Positions 1-12,027 are shown, numbered from the stretch's first letter. The stretch is DNA of 37,678 nt from Apostichopus californicus (GCA_020650975.1 JAIPMN010000047.1:1-37678), one strand, 5' to 3'. Made by a program: numbers and translations. Notes: generated by a model not told the origin, from the letters alone.

Positions 1-2665
1 ATCACTTGTAAATAACGGATGAATAAATTGATTCAAGAAAATTAATACTACCTCTCTTCATCATTTTGGTTGACTGTGCTCTTCACTGAGTAGTGGACCA
101 AGTTCGGCGTTACAATACCATCCGTCTTCTGTTGATGCAGTATGCTTAGTCATCACCATCAGTAGATGTATACTATGTGCTGATTCATATCAGTTTTGAT
201 GTTTATTCCCAGTCAAAAGCAAAGGAAGCATATGTGACGGTAATGCTATATGTTTTTGTCTATGTGATGCATTGGATTGTAGACATGATAGATCAAGAAG
301 TACTTTGCTTAGGGACCATTGCCAAATCTAATCGCTGTCATGACGGCGTGCGCTCGCAAGGTTATTGTTCACGTCTTCAGCTTAGTTACACTTCGGTGAT
401 CAGCTCTCAGCTGATCACCGATCATCATTGGTGTGGACAATGGACTTCCTTAGTGACCAAGATGAATGACATTTCGTTTTGAATAAGGATTAAGTTTCAC
501 GGGTAACTTGTTCAGGACTAAAGATACCAGGCATCAACAATCGATTCAAGTTTATATTTGTTTGTCAATGACTATCGTGTCAGTTTTGTATAGGCTATTA
601 TAATGGTGTATGCCAGTAGGCTTCGTGTATATGCCTGTATAGTACTGAGTGTTATAGACCTACCAAACGTATCCGATTCAAACGATCATTAAGCCCTATG
701 CTAAAACCGTTCAGTCATTAACAACATATTTTCACGAATACAGATATTATTTGATACTTCATAACATTGCCATATTTCTCAAATGTTACCTTACAATTAA
801 AACCTGAATGTTCCCCTCATCGTGATTCAGCAAAACCAACATAATAAGAACGTCTCTGGACGTTGAATCGATTTTGTACAGTCAAGTGAAATGGTCATTT
901 GCTAGGCTCCGGTGACCTACGAATATTTTGATGAAGGATCGCCAAAAATCATGACTGAGATCAAATAATTCAGCAAAATGACTTAAATCAAGATATCAGT
1001 GACTTCAAAGACCCGGTCGGTATCTATGTTGTTTTCTTACTAATTTCGAACAGAAGAATTGACAACGTTAACAAGGTCCGCACACTGACAAAACCCATAC
1101 GTTTTGTACGTGCAATTAACGAGATGATTTACACACTGACTGTTCGTGGAAGAAAACGTGACTAGCATTTTAAACTTGCTTCAAGTTGACTTTCGCCCAT
1201 CGTCAGACCACTGATACTATAGAAAATTATATGGTTGGCCTACGGGAGTAAATATATATACGATGTTCTCTCCACCTACCGAGTCAAAAATAAATCGAAG
1301 CTAATCTAGTCAAAGATACATCGGAATATATAATTGCAGACGCGCAAAGCCTATCCTAAATCAAAACATACGGACAGGTTTTGGGGGAAATTATGATTTG
1401 CATCAAATCAAGTTACGGCGGGTTCAATATCAGATTGATTCCCGCGATAGACATTGCATAAACATTAAATATATTTAGAACGTTATAAATGCAGCTCAAC
1501 CGATTTTTGTTGTTGTATAAAGAGATGACGTTTCAAGCCAGTTTGCAGATTGTTGTGTGTAGTGCAATTAACTTCTTCTGAGAGGTATTCCGGCTGTAGA
1601 ACAGTACACATTACTGCCGATGTGAATAAAAATGAAGTGTATATAGGTCTACCATGATTGCGACGCATTTTTTTTATCAATTTTAGGCGGCATTTCAGGG
1701 ATCTATGATCATCAAGGAACCTAACACCATGTGACCCGTTTTTAAAATGGATTCTACTTGTACTACATCTGTATTTTAAAACAGCTGTATATTTAAAAAA
1801 AAAAGTGATGAACAATATTCTTGTCGGAATTTTCTTGTGTTTATTTAGTGAACTTCACATGTACATTGACTGTTTGAGTATTAAAAAAACATGTTGTTTT
1901 CCATGGAGGTCTAAGGCCAGCAGAGGTCTGTAAAGTAAAGGTAAAATAGTTGACAGAGGTCAAGATCTGAAAAACATTAAAGTCTGGATGCATTTTATAC
2001 TTGAATTTTGGACTAAAATTTATCGTGCATGACAAATCGTCTTTTAGGCAGGGGTTTATTTCCAACATGAAGTCCTTAAAGTAGTTGGCTCACAAAAATG
2101 ATCACCAATCAGTTTGCATATGATAGTGTTTGTTCTACTTTTAACTTTAAGAAGGAGCTGAAGGCTACCCACCATGAAGACAGATAACTTTTTCATGAGG
2201 TCAATGGATGTACAGTATTTGACCATAGAGGTACTTTAAATTGTAAAACATGTTTTCTTTTTTTCATTAGATTGCGTTGCAAATTAATGTTGTGCAAGTG
2301 AACTTCTGAGCATGATGTATCAGATGGGAAAGTTCTCATATTTAAGATATGCTTGCTGATACCCTAGAACAGGTATAACATCCCACTTAATGTAGTTGGT
2401 GGATAGTTACAGACATTTACTTGTTATGCAAATAAACAACAAAAAAATCAGGAATTTTAGTAAATGGGGTAATCTTAATTTCAATTTGTGATTTCTTTGG
2501 ATGTCACATGAAATGTTCTGCAATGTAGTGTTGATGTTACCAACTCACAATTCAATCAGTTTGAAAATGGTTCCACAGAAAAGCTAAATTCCCTTTGATT
2601 TAATATCATTTACAAACTGTATTTATTACTGACTAACTGATTATTGTTTTTTTTTTCCAATTTAG
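1..2665. other. Gene-less AT-rich stretch
   Basis: Apart from the palindrome at 393-421 I see no gene, repeat array or RNA. The open frames present (for example 177-482 +, 1483-1815 -) have no recognisable motifs and no splice context. Confidence 0.6.
393..421. repeat. Perfect 13-bp inverted repeat with 3-nt loop
   Basis: TCGGTGATCAGCT, spacer CTC, then AGCTGATCACCGA. All 13 pairs match. Confidence 0.95.
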
Positions 2666-3475
2666 ATGGACAAACTATTGCACAGCGCTTTAGGAAACAA
2701 ATTAAAAAATCTTCCCGATCAATAAAGGCTCTCATCAAACCCTACAATCAAATTTTGAGTCAAATAATTTGTATCATGTTTTGGATGATGCACATTCAAC
2801 GGTAGTTATTAATTGTATATGTTGGACAGTTGACTGACTGATCAGTTGTTTTTCTGAGTCATTGCACCTTTATATGTACATATATCTATTTGCTCTGGTT
2901 GTTACAGGGTAGACAGTCCAAAAAAGTATTATTTGGTTCCTAACAACAGCAGGACTGACATCACTGACCATTAGTGTTTTAAACTAGATGGAAACATGTA
3001 TCATACATAGATCATCCACATATAGAGCAAACAGGGATCATATATTGTAATCCTGCTGGTGACTGCAAGCCTCTTTGCAGTTTAAAAGATGAAACAATAT
3101 GTACATTTAGTCATTTATTTGTAGAAAATATGTGCACAATTACAATGACTGCATCACTGGAGCAGTCACACCATGTAGCCCATTCAGTTGATCTACGGTA
3201 CTGTATTTAGTATTTGTACAATGAATGAATGCATTGTTAGTATTTACTTAAAAACAGTTATTGAATTGTTCAACAAGGGAACACACTTACTTCATAATTT
3301 CCAGGACCAGAAAAACTTGAAGAGGAGGGCAGTGTGTGCTCTCAACATGCTAGCGAGAGCAATGGAAGAGGAACAAATCACTAAAAAGGACGTGAAGTAC
3401 ACCATTCAGATTGATGATGTTCAGGCCTCATTACTTCATAACCTTATATCAAACTTAAAGCTGCCCGGTTACTGA
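2666..3475 (+). CDS. Candidate exon pair of an unrecognised (possibly transposase-associated) protein, partial
   Basis: Two stretches look coding. The first follows a polypyrimidine tract and TTTAG at 2665 and reads GQTIAQRFRKQIKKSSRSIK then ALIKPYNQI, ending near 2758 at a weak donor. The second follows TTTCCAG at 3304 and reads, from 3305 to a TGA at 3473-3475, a 56-residue helical, charged C-terminus beginning DQKNLKRRAVCALNMLARAM. The phases of the two do not join directly, so an exon between them is missing or the gene is broken. The basic helix ending in PYN, followed by KRRAV-ALNML-RAMEEE, resembles from memory the C-terminal region following KDZ-type transposases in invertebrate predicted proteins. 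That likeness is unverified. No upstream exons were found. Confidence 0.35.
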
Positions 3476-3522
3476 AGGAAGAAGGCCTGTTAGTTCTTTA
3501 CAGAGTAAACAAGTCTTCTATT

Positions 3523-3630
3523 GTCAACATTCTTTATCTTTCTTTATCAAGTCTTTCTTTATCAAGTCATTCTTTATCAAGTCATTCTATCAAGTCAACA
3601 TTCTTTATCAAGTCAACATTCTTTATCACC
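3523..3630. repeat. Short tandem repeat, TTCTTTATCAAGTCA unit
   Basis: About seven imperfect copies of a 13-18 bp unit, with variants ending CATT or ACA. Confidence 0.8.
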
Positions 3631-3692
3631 TATACTAAAAAGTCAATTTGATATAGCAAGTAGAGCAAGTATTGATATTCCTGTGAGTCTGA

Positions 3693-3784
<92 letters not shown>

Positions 3785-3973
3785 CATGGTGGTGGAGGTG
3801 GTGGAGATGGTGGAGGTGGTGGAGGTGGTGGAGGTGGTGTTGGTGGTAATGGTAATGGTGGTGTTGGAGGTGGTGGTGGAGGTGATGGTGGTGGTGATGG
3901 TGGTGGTTATGGTTATGGTGGTGATGGTGGTGATGGTGGCGGTGGTGGTGGAGGTGGTGGTGGTGATGGTGAT
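3693..3973. repeat. (GAT)n microsatellite followed by (GGT)n-rich tract
   Basis: About 30 uninterrupted ATG/GAT triplets (3693-3785) are followed by a GGT/GGA/GAT-rich imperfect tract to about 3973. The Asp-, Met- and Gly-rich ORFs across it are products of the repeat and I do not consider them genes. Confidence 0.95.
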
Positions 3974-4764
3974 CTATTAATCTTCATGTTGAGAAATTGT
4001 ACACATAACAGAGACTTCAAAACATTTCATTTATTTACCACTGCTTTAAAATGCTTTTTTGTCTTATGTTTGATTTCATTTACTATTATGTGTACAATGC
4101 AAGGCCCATCAGTTACATCAGTAACAACAGTAACCAAATGGTTTCCTAATAAATATGCCACTGACAAAACAAAAACAAAAAATCACCAAAAGCCATCAGA
4201 TAGGATCTTCATTAATCCATCTTGTAAAAATATTCTTACTGCTTGCAATATGTTATCTCCATTGCCAAATTATGTTTTTAAGATATTTATGGTCAGCACA
4301 AGAAAATCTTTCATTATTCTTTTGTTGCCAAGTTTATATTCAACAGATAACTAAATGAAGGAAATTGTTGTTGCATTGGTTAGATCAGACAGATGTAATG
4401 GTATGGAACCTATATAAGGTACTCTGATTAGCTGTAGGATTCCCATATAGCTTCTCTGGAGAAACTTCACAGAATTTTGCATGTGTCAATGGGAAGTATT
4501 TACCAGTCTTGAATTCATGTATGATGAATATTTGAAGATATTTTAAATGGGATCATAAATGAACACTTCCAGAGTTATAAAATCGTAAATATCAGACGTT
4601 CTTTTCTTGCCAAGCCCAATGATGATGGAGATTATACTTCCAAAGTTCTCACCTTCATGAGATTGATTCTTTGGAACAACTTAACTGTAGGACTATTCCT
4701 ATGGATTTTGCATTACTTCCACAAAAAGAAGCACTTAGAAGAAGCTAGCCACTAGAGATTCTGT

Positions 4765-5035
4765 GATCGGACAAATACCCCCCAGACAAATACCCCCGGA
4801 CGATTACCCCAGGTCAATGACCCCCGGACGATTACCCACTGGACAGGACAAATACCACCCCGGACAACTACCCCCAGGACAACTACACCCGGACAGATAC
4901 CACCCAGACATATACCGAGGACAAAATCCCCCTGGACAAATACCCACCCGTACAACTACCTCCTCGGACAAATACCCCCTAGACAATTACCCCCGGATAA
5001 ATACCCCTGAACGAATATCCCCCTCGACATATATT
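4765..5035. repeat. C-rich minisatellite, GGACAAATACCCCC unit
   Basis: About 20 degenerate copies of a 12-16 bp unit, consensus GGACRAYTACCCCC. Open frames through it are periodic (PPGQ-type) and not convincing as a gene. Confidence 0.9.
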
Positions 5036-5499
5036 CCATTAACTATAGGGAACGGATGCAGCGACGGATACGTAGGTCTTTTTTCCGAGTTTAGTTTCCC
5101 GCAGGCCTCAACATATACCCTGGTCCCTCCGGCAACTGCGAGAGCATAATTACAATTGGGTCAGGGTGCCGGTTAAACCGGCACCACTAGGGTCGTTGTG
5201 TGCCTTGGCTTTTAACCTCCTCCCGACTTTTCAAAAAATTCAAGCTTTTCATATATAAGCCCCCAAAACTCCTGGATAGGGTTTCACAATGGACCAAGGC
5301 CCGGGTCAAGATAGGTGGGGACGGCGGTTGAAGAAGCACGAGGGGGGGTGGGGTTGGGCATTGGTCACTGATGGTAGTAACTATTAATTTACTATTAGTT
5401 ATAGTGACACTATTCTGTATTATTAATCTCTGAACAATTCCGGCATATTGCGACTTACCAATGTTTTCAAGTTTTCTTCTGAGTAATTTTACTTGATGA

Positions 5500-5793
5500 T
5501 TTGTTATGTAGTTATGTTATGTTAGTTTTTGTATAGCGCTTTATATGGCACAGCCATCTCAAAGTGCTTTGAATCCCTGGTCATCAAGCTGGCTGCCGAG
5601 AATCCAGCGCACACTCCTAAGTTACCTTACAGGTACCCATCTATACACCTGGATGGAGAGGGGCAGTCGATATAAAAGAGCCTTGCCCAAGGACACAACA
5701 TAATGGTGATAGCTGGAATCGAACCCACAATCCTGAGATCATATATTATAAAACCAATGCATTAGCCACTCGTCCACCACGCTCCTCTTGTTT
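5500..5793 (-). mobile_element. tRNA-derived SINE
   Basis: Read on the minus strand, it starts GAGGAGCGTGGTGGACGAGT and has a box-A-like TGGACGAGTGGCTAATGC. A box B, GGGTTCGATTCC, is followed by a tRNA-unrelated body (TGTGTCCTTGGGCAAGGC, GGTGTATAGATGGGTACCTG). The tail contains CAAAGCACTTTG and AAAGCGCTATAC and ends in ATAAC-type repeats (5502-5525). This body and tail architecture is common among marine-invertebrate SINEs. Confidence 0.75.
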
Positions 5794-6260
5794 TGCTTAT
5801 TCTAAGCTATTTTTTCCTTTGGAGTGTGCGCCATTTTAAGATGGGAGGAGCAGAGAGGAGGGGCGGGGCAAGCAGAACCACGGTCCACCCCTCTAGTTTG
5901 GTGTGCATGATCATAATCCATACCACCCATGCATTGTTACATGGACTGCTGGGCTATTAGTCAAAACCAGTTACGGTGTAACCCGTTATACCAGCAGAAT
6001 TGCCTGTAGGGTTTCATAATAGTATGTACGATTGTATGAAAAATAAGAAAAGAAAGAGGCTTGAGACCACAACGTCACTACCATGAAAAAACCTATTCTC
6101 TGGTCATTCTTTTTGCAAAAAAAATGATGATAATTCGACAATGCTCTCCTGCAGTGGCGACGTGTACAGGCTGCTACCCACTCTCTCAGCATTCCGGAAA
6201 GTGGCTAAAGGCTGAGAATTGACTCAGTTGACTCACGTGTCGGATGGGGCCGGACATTAA

Positions 6261-6541
6261 ATGGCGGCCATGGGAACAGAATCGGATTGTAATAGTTACA
6301 ACCTTGCCTCTCTTGTACTGTGCGAAAATACAAGGAAGATTAAATCACACTCGAGACAAGTCGACAAGGGGCCCCGGTATATAAACACAAAATTAGTATA
6401 TACACGCAAATCTGGTATATATGCAAATTCGGTATACACAAATTACAGGCGCGACGACGCTCCATGGAACTGCTACTCTGAGAAGCAGTTCCCTAAACGC
6501 ACCAGTAAAAAAATTGAGGCATGTGCAATAACTCTTCCTAG
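6261..6541 (+). CDS. Candidate first coding exon, unrecognised protein
   Basis: The ORF starts AATGGCGGCCATGG, a good initiation context, and runs 93 codons plus 2 nt to a possible donor AG|GTAATA at 6541/6542. The encoded peptide starts MAAMGTESDCNSYNLASLV and ends with KRTSKKIEACAITLP; its composition is balanced and includes DDAPWNCYSEKQ. Upstream (6230-6260) lie a CACGTG E-box and GC-rich promoter-like sequence. A possible next exon after TATTCACAG at 6972 is open (KPRVPLFDDYSLLLDRKEIG) but in a phase that does not match this donor. It may be a real first exon whose gene continues outside what I can recognise, or a chance ORF. Confidence 0.3.
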
Positions 6542-7524
6542 GTAATATGTTATGTTATTTCAATGTTATATTTTTATCTAATAGTTGCTAAAGAATACTG
6601 ATACTGTATCAGCTTATAGGCAGGGACGTATCTAGGACTGGTAGGACTAGGATTGGGGTTGTAGGGTAAAAAAAAAAACTATGGTTGACCATAATTTCCG
6701 ACTGCTGCACAAACTTGATTGCGCACGAAACGCAACGTATTTTCAGCCGTAATTTTGTGTCCGATCTTACGGTCAAAAGACGTCAAGTTGAAATACAAAC
6801 AGAAGGTATAGGCTAAACAAACAAAGTTAGAGACATCAGTTGTCATAAATTAAAACCATTCAAGTAAAAATGATTAAAAAAGACTTGCAACTTGTAATAC
6901 ATGCATGACATCATATAGATTCTTACTTTCCTATTTCAATCTTTAACTCTAAATTAAACTAAATATTCACAGAAGCCCAGGGTGCCACTGTTCGACGATT
7001 ACTCACTGTTATTGGACCGAAAAGAGATTGGGGAGAGGAGAACTTTGTCATGTGTACTTCTTTTGATATCACTGGCATGTGACGTGAATCTCAAATGAGA
7101 TCTACAGTAGGTCTGCATACCTTCTACATAAAATACGCTTTCTTCGCATTCTGTACAAAATGCGCTTTTCCTTTATACCCCTGCCCACAACCGTCACCAT
7201 ATTCTCATTTCCACTCTGCTTTGATTTCGCCATGGGGGTCGAATTCGAATCGATACTGATCTGAATCGTGTGGGAGGAGTCTTAGGGGAGGAGTGGCCCC
7301 TTAATTTTCAATATTTGATGGTGCCCAGTGGGAAATGATGGTCGTCCGAACCATTCGACCCCCCCCACCGGGGTATGGGCCTGTATATCTCATTTTTCGA
7401 AATGCCCTTGGATTCAAATCAGAGCAATCAGTTACAGATCCATGTACTAAAATAGTTTTTGATCGCTCGTTCTTTTCACAGTCGCTTTTTGCAATCCCAA
7501 AATTTCTGATGGTATTATTTCCTC

Positions 7525-7548
7525 TGTCCCCCGCTTGCTACGCCAGTG
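7525..7548. mobile_element. hAT-like terminal fragment
   Basis: The reverse complement starts CACTGGCGTAGCAAGCGGGG, a typical hAT end. A possible partner at 6621 (CAGGGACGTATCTAGGAC) is only loosely similar and the flanks show no duplication, so the element is truncated or the ends are unrelated. Confidence 0.35.
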
Positions 7549-7568
7549 GTCTGTCCACTATACCCTGA

Positions 7569-7815
7569 TTGGTAGAGAGAGTTGATTTGTTACGGTTTTA
7601 CGGCTCAGTTTCTAACCAATTGGTTTAAGTTGCACCGGCCACGGCTTTTTTTTCAGTTGTGGCACACTGGCTTGTTTTTCTACTCCATTGCTTGAGCACC
7701 AAGCACAAAAGCAGTAGGTTTTTAAAGTATTCGGTATCACCCGGCCAGGAGTCGAACCCCTAATTTACCGACTGCAAGTCAGATGCTCTAACCAATTGAC
7801 CATTCAGTCGGTCTG
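7569..7815 (-). mobile_element. tRNA-like pol III element (tRNA pseudogene or SINE)
   Basis: On the minus strand about 7812-7742 reads as a tRNA-like head: box A TGGTCAATTGG and box B GGTTCGACTCC match pol III consensus, with an anticodon-arm-like CTGACTTGCAGTCGG between them. The acceptor and T stems do not pair properly, so it is not a functional tRNA. Downstream sequence to about 7570 may be the SINE body; its limit is uncertain. Confidence 0.5.
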
Positions 7816-7974
7816 AGAGAGAGAGGTGGGGGGATAGATGGGGGAGGAGTACAACTAACGAGTTTGTTTTATTAAAATAGTGTTCAAGTGGCTGAATTTG
7901 TTGTTGGGCCTTGAAACTACCTAATATGGAGGAAGGTAACCCCAAGTATAATTGTAAGTGGTAATAGTATTCAG

Positions 7975-7991
7975 TGTGTGTGTGTGTGTGT
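7975..7991. repeat. (GT)n microsatellite
   Basis: A run of GT dinucleotides followed by poly-T. Confidence 0.9.
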
Positions 7992-8599
7992 TTTTTTCTC
8001 TGTCTCCCTTTTTCTAATTTCCACATGTAACAGTCCATTGAAAACATAAACTACATACTTTTGGAAAACGAATTGAACTTGCTGCTGAGCAAGTGGTATG
8101 CTAAATGAGTGGTACTAAATAGGTGAAAGGATGTCTACAAGGGTGTTCTCACTGGGTTCCGTCAGAAGTTGGTGATCATATCTTGTCATAACATACTGCA
8201 TGTGGCACTTGATTGGTCTATTCATCATTTGACTAGATATCCACATGTTGCTATGTAAATAACCCTTCCCACCCACCCACACCCTTACTTGAAAGAAGGT
8301 GATCGTGTAAGGCTCCGATTCACATGTTTCTATCATGTGAATGTGATTCATGCCCCTCCCCTCCCCCCCCCCCTTCCCACACACATCCAGAATAAAATCT
8401 ACTTCCACAGTAAGTTTTAAGAAAGGTTTACATTTGTGTGGCCTCAATATTGTGATATTATCGTTTGGGGAAAGGGAACCCTAACGCACGGTACTCGACC
8501 TCGTATGTTAACATACACTTAAAAAAAAACAGAATGCAAAAACGCATTGTGGTTTCGATGATGCAACATGAGCAGTTTTCTTCATGAATCTGACGTAAA

Positions 8600-9025
8600 G
8601 TATAGTGATAGTGTACTTGTTTACAATGTTTCACGATTTGACCTCCACCAAAAACAATAGGCTTCTTTTACTTAATGTGGTACTTCTACACACTAAGTAT
8701 GAAGTTGATCTGACCTTCCCATCTTGAAATATCGTGTTTACAAGTTTTCACAATGTAACCCCTGGTGACCCAAATGACCCTTGACTTTCATCAAAAAACA
8801 GGCTTTTGTACTTAATGTGGTACTTCTACACAACAGATATGAAATTGGTCTGACCCTCCCTTCTTGAGATATCGTGTTTACAAGGTTTTCACAATTTGAC
8901 CCCTGGTGAACCCAAATTACCATTGACCACCAAAACAATAGGCTTCTTGTACTTAATGTGGTACTTCTACACACTAAATATGAAAGTGGTCTGACATTGC
9001 CTTCCTGAGATATTGTGTTTACAAG
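8600..9025. repeat. Tandem array, about 140-bp unit, three copies
   Basis: The landmark TACTTAATGTGGTACTTCTA recurs at 8669, 8809 and 8950 (spacing 140 and 141). Each unit also carries a version of GATATCGTGTTTACAA. This is the same family as the array at 14637-15390, in the opposite orientation. Confidence 0.9.
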
Positions 9026-9029
9026 CGGG

Positions 9030-10411
9030 GCGTCACAAATGCACACACGCCATCATGAATGCAAAGGTTACGATTATCATCAAAACCAAAAATGGTGAAA
9101 CTTATTGTCATATCTTCGGGGATCTGTGACATTATTGATTGCCGCATATTGTTTTAAGAATGACCCCAATTTTAACTTGCAAGGTTGTAACGTCACAAGT
9201 ACTTAAGCAAGTAATCAAGAGACTTTCGGTTTGGATATGTGTTCGGCATTAACATCACCCACCGATCTTCAATGTGCAGCTCTCAAACTTTTAGGCAGGC
9301 ACATTGAGTTTAACCCATAGTTATAAAGCCTACGCCTTTCCAAAAAATGAGATTAGGCAAGAGTAATATAAGTAGCGTTGTATTTTAGAATAGCTCAAGT
9401 TGGCAATGTTACAAGAAGCGGGATTACTTGGGGTGGAACTGTTTGGTCCAACTGAACAGTCTTTCCAAGCTGGGGAACTTAGCTATCCCGCTTGAGACCC
9501 ACTTATACAAAATGAACACCAACTGAAAACACATCCTGATTATATTTTGCTATATATAGTGAGTTGAATTTTGAGTCACTTCCCGGCAATACTTTACTCA
9601 GACGGGTACTTGAATGCTACGGTGATCCTGTGCTGAAGATTAGCCAGAATAATTAGAGAATTTGGAAGTCTTGATTCTTTGTGACTAACTCAAATGCAGC
9701 CGTACGGTCAAAATGACCACTTTTTTTTTGGAATATTGGTCTAGTAATAGCATTCAAGTATGTACAGAAATATTCAAAACATGGATTGAGCTAACAAGAG
9801 TTATTACGTATGTTATTATAATACCATGGTTCGTGCATCAATGGAATATCTAAATGTATTTAATTTTTCTTAACATATTCATTCATTATCCACCCACTAT
9901 TTGAGAATGCCAAAAGAAGAAATTTCAAGTACACACGTTATTTTATTAATGCTACAAGGATATGAACAGACAAATCCTTAAATAGAGTAGAAATTTTTCA
10001 TGAATAAGTAGTGTTCCGATACGATGGAAAATGTATAACGAATTGTGAATTTTCTGAATTCAATTGCAGCATTAGCTAAATGATGCAGGCTGGCATTTGC
10101 TCACATTTCCTCAGACTCAAATTCACTTTACTATGACCGCCACTAACTTGGCTTGTTTTCAAAATAGATTTATCGACTATATAAAGAAATTGTGTAAAGT
10201 AAGAGAATGGTTTCCTTTTTCGGCCCTGCAACAAATCACACTGTGACCGCTATTCATTAGGTCACATGTGCATCAAGTCACGCATATTATGCACACCATG
10301 ATCGTAATTTGTAGATCAATTGTATGTACGGTTGAACTGCATTATCAATCTCTAGTAGCATATTTCCTACCTTCTGTTTCCTACTTGTGTCCACCAATTA
10401 AAACTGAAGTC
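9030..10411. other. Gene-less stretch
   Basis: No coding exon or RNA recognised between the 140-bp array and the truncated MITE. Confidence 0.55.
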
Positions 10412-10722
10412 ATTAAAGGCATTGAAGACTCACCCACAACCGCATGCGGCCATCTGAAAAAGTTAACTTTCCGTTGCTTGCAAGTGACGTTTTGTTTGTG
10501 TCGCTACAAAATGCAGACAGTACAGTAATGAAACGTGATACTTTGTTATCTTTAGCTGGACCTGAAATGTCCATCGCTGTATTGTTTGTACACAGTGCTG
10601 AGGGTATTGACCGCAGCTGTATGTACTGACTATACACTAGTGTCTAATTACCGATGGTAGCAAGCTGTGTGTGTATTTTCTGCGATCGATGGTGGTGTCT
10701 AACAGTTCTGTTACACCTCAAT
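10412..10722. mobile_element. Truncated, inverted copy of the TTTAAAGG MITE
   Basis: The sequence from ATTAAAGGCATTGAAGACT at 10412 to the TTACACCTCA near 10722 is the reverse complement, with scattered differences, of the MITE at 23502-23902. Shared landmarks include GTTAACTTT, TGCATTTTGTAG, ACCGATGGTAGCAAGCTGTG and the stretch around the ATCGATGGTGGT. The distal terminus is missing, and the hairpin segment present in the other copy is absent. Confidence 0.8.
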
Positions 10723-10894
10723 GTTACAGAACTCACAGAATCATCCTAACTGTACTTATTAAGAATTTTAACAAAACCAAACAAACCTTGATCTCTAATA
10801 ACTTCGCACACAAAGGTGGCAGAGGAGTCAACTTTATGGACAATTTAGATCGAAATATGGCTACGATATTCAATTAATCAACTTGAAAGAAACT

Positions 10895-11400
10895 AATACA
10901 GGTCACTGGAGGTCAGCCTGAGGTCAAAGGTCACCCAAATGCAGGTCGACTATTGGATTACAATAGCGTAACTCTCAACCTTGATGGACATTTTGTTCTC
11001 AAGTTATTGCAAAAATACTAGTTTGTGACTCCTAGTTAACCTTTGTTGACCTTGGATAACATGACCCTTATGTTTGGAAAGGATCCCTTACCCCATTCAC
11101 AACTAGTCCACAAATATCAACAATGTTAGACCCTGTCAGTGGGAGTTACAGTAGTTATTACAAAGTAAAAAATCATTTTGACCCATAATTGACCTTTTGT
11201 GACCTTGGATCACATAACGGTTATTTTGGAAAACGTGCCCCTACTTCATTCACAACTTGTCCCAATATATCAGCCATGTCAGACTTCGTGACTAGAAGTT
11301 GTTGCAAAAATTAGCATAAGTTGGCAGTTTTTTGCACATAAGCAACCTTGAATGACCTTGGATGACCTGATGGAATTTATCAAAACTGTTCCACTCGATG
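10895..11400. repeat. Tandem array, 153-bp unit, three copies
   Basis: GACCTTGGAT occurs at 11048, 11201 and 11354, exactly 153 bp apart each time, with flanks such as CATTCACAACT and GTTATTGCAAA also repeated in diverged form. The first copy starts in AGGTCA-rich sequence near 10900. Confidence 0.85.
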
Positions 11401-11641
11401 ATGTGAAATCTGTCCTTAATTTGTACATGTGCTCCAATTTACACACACAATGTTATTGCTAGAAGGTATCAGAAGTTCAGAACCAACCTTTGGCCAATCA
11501 TAACTTGAGAACTGGGTGTCCGATTGATGCAGGAGTTGGTTTCCTCTATAGAGCACAAAGAGCTCTATCATATATCAAAATATTGACCAACTTTTTTTGT
11601 TTTGCCCTGTGTCTCCTAAAATAAGCATACTTTTCAAGTAT

Positions 11642-11670
11642 TGACCTTTGACCTTTTGACCTCAAGGTCA
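11642..11670. promoter_or_regulatory. Clustered nuclear-receptor half-sites (DR1 and ER2 geometry)
   Basis: TGACCTTTGACCT (11642-11654) is a perfect DR1 on the minus strand. TGACCTCAAGGTCA (11657-11670) is an everted pair with a 2-bp spacer. The site is about 120 bp upstream of the ETS-bearing promoter-like patch. Binding is unproven. Confidence 0.4.
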
Positions 11671-11779
11671 GATGTAGTGTCACACGCTGATTCCAAAAAG
11701 CAACATGGCAAGTCTGTACGACCATCCTACAGTTGGAAGTCTGACCTCAATATATGACCGTTATTAGCAAATTTTCGAG

Positions 11780-11853
11780 CACAGCTACTGAAACCGGAAG
11801 TACATGTTTCGCGCAAACCCGGTTCTACGGACTTCGGTTCGCTACTTCCATGT
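11780..11853. promoter_or_regulatory. Promoter-like patch with ETS motifs
   Basis: ACCGGAAGT at 11793-11801 and a reverse-orientation ACTTCC at 11844-11849 flank a CG-richer 50-bp stretch directly before an ATG-bearing open exon. Paired ETS sites of this kind are common at broad housekeeping promoters. This is inferred from motifs only. Confidence 0.3.
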
Positions 11854-12027
11854 ATGAATCTAATCGGCAAAATTCGCAGACATCGCAATGTAATTCGGGT
11901 TAACGAGTATCGTAGATCGATAGAGGATACATTAGAGACTCAAATACGATCATTTCCGGAAAGAAACAAAGATTTTACCACTAGAACAGTGCATTTTCTC
12001 TTCGACGACCAACGCAAAAACCTGAAG
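11854..12027 (+). CDS. Candidate first exon (58 codons) of an unrecognised protein
   Basis: The ORF opens MNLIGKIRRHRNVIRVNEYR and reaches the strong donor CTGAAG|GTAAGTC in phase 0 after 58 codons, ending FDDQRKNLK. Just upstream are the ETS-type motif ACCGGAAGT (11793-11801) and CG-containing sequence, unusual for this AT-rich region, as at a promoter. No matching downstream exon was identified; joining in phase 0 to the PTS 5' acceptor meets an immediate stop. It could be a first exon of a gene with long introns, a noncoding transcript exon, or chance. Confidence 0.3.

Noticed and set aside
177-482. 101-codon frame overlapping the palindrome
   Set aside because: No recognisable domain; the length is within chance expectation for this amount of sequence.
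3521-4354. 277-codon frame with poly-Asp and poly-Gly
   Set aside because: It is a read-through of the (GAT)n and (GGT)n tracts, the overlapping frame gives poly-Met, and no sequence outside the repeat looks coding.
4763-5149. Pro/Gln/Gly-rich frame (PPGQ-type repeats)
   Set aside because: It follows directly from the C-rich minisatellite; minus-strand frames across it are equally periodic and there is no start or splice context.
7742-7812. Functional tRNA (Ala-TGC or Cys-GCA) on the minus strand
   Set aside because: Box A and box B are good, but the acceptor and T stems do not pair and the anticodon stem is ambiguous; called a tRNA-like pol III element instead.
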